A stretch of 17,513 nt of DNA, taken from positions 1-17,513 of the forward strand of contig CAZHVS010000031.1 of the NCBI GenBank assembly GCA_964536015.1, written 5' to 3'. The translations under genes and the position numbers were made by a program. The notes beneath the pieces were generated by a model that was not told the DNA's origin, ran no database searches, and worked only from the letters and a program-made list of their open reading frames with translations. This document shows positions 16,552-17,513 of the stretch, piece after piece. This stretch comes from CAZHVS01 sp964536015. Lineage in GTDB: Bacteria; Bacteroidota; Ignavibacteria; Ignavibacteriales; Ignavibacteriaceae. How positions within the stretch are numbered: position 1 is the stretch's first letter; each line of letters starts with the position of its first letter.

Positions 16552-17376
16552 ATGAAATCTTTTAACATACTCCTTCTGATTTTTCTTTTATCTTCTTGCT
16601 CGCTTCTTGCTCAGTTTAAGCAGATATCCTTTTCTCTTTCAGGAAATCTTTCTGCAGACTCCCGACTTCTTTTAAGCAAAAATGAAAACTATTCTGCAAC
16701 GCTTAACTTTTCCGAAGAGAAAAAAAAATCTCCTTTACTTGCCGGTGCGTTATCATTGATTCTTCCCGGCGCAGGAGAATTTTACACAGACGAATACATC
16801 AAATCTGCTATCTTCCTTGCACTTGAAGCTGCTGTCGTTACAACCGCTATTATTTACGACAAGAAAGGAGACGACAAAACTAAAGAATTTCAAGATTACG
16901 CCGACAAAAACTGGAGCGTCGTCCGATACGCCGAATATCTTAACAGCAAAGGCGCAAGAATCCCAATCGACCCAAACACTTCCTTGCCACCCTGGAAAAG
17001 AGTTAACTGGGATAGCCTTCACCTTTACGAAACCGGCTCGCATCACCTCGAAAAATTCGGCTACCAACAATACTACGAAATGATTGGAAAGTATCTTCAA
17101 TTCTCTTCCGGCTGGCCCGACTTCATCTCCGAAAGCTCCGTCCCTGCTATGATGACTTTCTACGCAGGTATGAGAGGAAAAGCTAACGACTACTACAACG
17201 TTGCAACAAAAGCTGTCATAGGAATTTACATCAACCATTTCCTTAGCGTTGTTGATGCCGTTTGGTCTGCTATTTCCTTCAACAAAAACCTGCAAATCTC
17301 TGCTTCTCTTAAACAAAACTTTGTAGGTTATGACCTAGATTGGACTCCTAAGCTCGATTTGCAGTATAATTTCTAA
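16552..17376 (+). CDS. DUF5683-like envelope protein
   Basis: A 274-aa exported protein. I chose ATG 16552 over TTG 16540 because it starts directly with the signal sequence. The export signal is ambiguous. 'L13-S-S-C16' fits a lipobox, while 'SLLAQ' at 17-21 fits the signal-peptidase-I sites of its neighbours. Residues ~60-102 contain 'PLLAGALSLILPGAGEFY' followed by a hydrophobic helix, resembling the membrane segment of DUF5683-type proteins (small integral-membrane or lipoproteins of Bacteroidota of unknown role). A second hydrophobic stretch around 225-250 ('AVIGIYINHFLSVVDAVWSA') fits a membrane helix. It starts 21 nt after the fusion gene stop codon and shares its C-ending codon preference, so co-transcription is likely. 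Function unknown. Confidence 0.75.
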   Translation: MKSFNILLLIFLLSSCSLLAQFKQISFSLSGNLSADSRLLLSKNENYSATLNFSEEKKKSPLLAGALSLILPGAGEFYTDEYIKSAIFLALEAAVVTTAIIYDKKGDDKTKEFQDYADKNWSVVRYAEYLNSKGARIPIDPNTSLPPWKRVNWDSLHLYETGSHHLEKFGYQQYYEMIGKYLQFSSGWPDFISESSVPAMMTFYAGMRGKANDYYNVATKAVIGIYINHFLSVVDAVWSAISFNKNLQISASLKQNFVGYDLDWTPKLDLQYNF

Positions 17377-17421
17377 ATTATTGCGTTTTTTAACAAAAAA
17401 GACGATAAATACCTACTTTTA

Positions 17422-17455
17422 TAGATGCACTTTACAAAAGTGCATCTACATTTTT
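17422..17455 (+). terminator. Hairpin with T-run after the DUF5683-like gene
   Basis: A perfect 12-bp inverted repeat, TAGATGCACTTT (17422-17433) with AAAGTGCATCTA (17437-17448), has a 3-nt loop and is followed by CATTTTT. It is 45 nt after the stop codon, in the right place for an intrinsic terminator. The stem core TGCATCT also occurs in the tandem repeat that begins 14 nt later, so the hairpin may have arisen from a repeat copy. Confidence 0.6.
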
Positions 17456-17461
17456 AGATTT

Positions 17462-17513
17462 TGCATCTCCAAAATTGAATTCTGCATCTCCAAAATTGAA
17501 TTCTGCATCTCCA
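17462..17513. repeat. 21-bp tandem repeat running off the right edge
   Basis: Two exact 21-bp units (17462-17482 and 17483-17503) and the first 10 bases of a third (17504-17513). Each unit starts TGCATCTCCA and ends TTGAATTC. No stop occurs in the repeat in the + frame (CISKIEF per unit) or in one - frame, which reads GDAEFNF-GDAEFNF-GDAKSKN-VDALL and then TAA at 17434-17432. The - frame could be the C-terminus of a convergent repetitive protein, or the array may be a non-coding minisatellite. The window ends before this can be decided. Confidence 0.75.

Noticed and set aside
16753..17316. A 187-aa open frame antisense to the DUF5683-like gene.
   Set aside because: It is low-complexity in V, F and S, has no domain and no upstream ribosome site, and is explained by the C-rich third positions of the sense gene.
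17462..17513. Right-edge repeat as a CRISPR array.
   Set aside because: The 21-bp units are directly adjacent with no spacers, so it is a tandem repeat.

Overview
The window (17.5 kb, AT-rich, with genes on both strands but mostly +) looks like chromosomal DNA from a member of the Bacteroidota/Ignavibacteria side of the FCB group. The reasons are a PorU-PorV pair of the type IX secretion system (T9SS), two proteins with T9SS type A C-terminal sorting domains, several signal peptides ending in a '..AQ' or '..FPQ' pattern, TAnnTTTG-like -7 promoter boxes, and tRNA genes without an encoded CCA end. The class-level assignment is inference from protein character, not from a marker tree.

Layout. 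Positions 1-89: a short, relatively GC-rich 42-bp-period repeat cut by the left edge. 172-873: an unrecognised 233-aa protein. 988-1683 (-): a cytidylate-kinase-like protein; it converges on the preceding gene and a bidirectional terminator hairpin lies between them. 1825-1897: tRNA-Gln(CTG). 1926-3134: a radical SAM protein with an extra C-terminal cysteine triad. 3175-3248: tRNA-Glu(CTC). 3326-4871: a tight three-gene run of thioredoxin-like [2Fe-2S] ferredoxin, endonuclease III and an HD-domain phosphohydrolase.

5034-17376 is an envelope/secretion block. It runs porU (gingipain-family sortase), porV (outer-membrane barrel), a strong terminator, then a 1010-aa M6-like protein. That protein has lost the HExxH zinc site but keeps the rest of the fold, and it carries a propeller-like region and a T9SS sorting domain. 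Next is a 1020-aa fusion of an HEFTH metalloprotease, a TolB-type propeller and an Omp85-like barrel, followed by a DUF5683-like envelope protein. The window closes with a terminator-like hairpin and a 21-bp tandem repeat running off the right edge.

How the genes may work together. PorV shuttles T9SS cargo across the outer membrane to PorU, which removes the C-terminal signal and attaches the cargo to the surface. The M6-like protein next door combines a propeller-like region with a sorting domain, as does PorZ, the known partner of PorU/PorV. A role as a structural or attachment-complex component, rather than a protease, is therefore the most interesting hypothesis here. The fusion protein after it places an intact zinc protease on an outer-membrane barrel. 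The left half (tRNAs, DNA repair, nucleotide metabolism) is housekeeping with two less usual enzymes.
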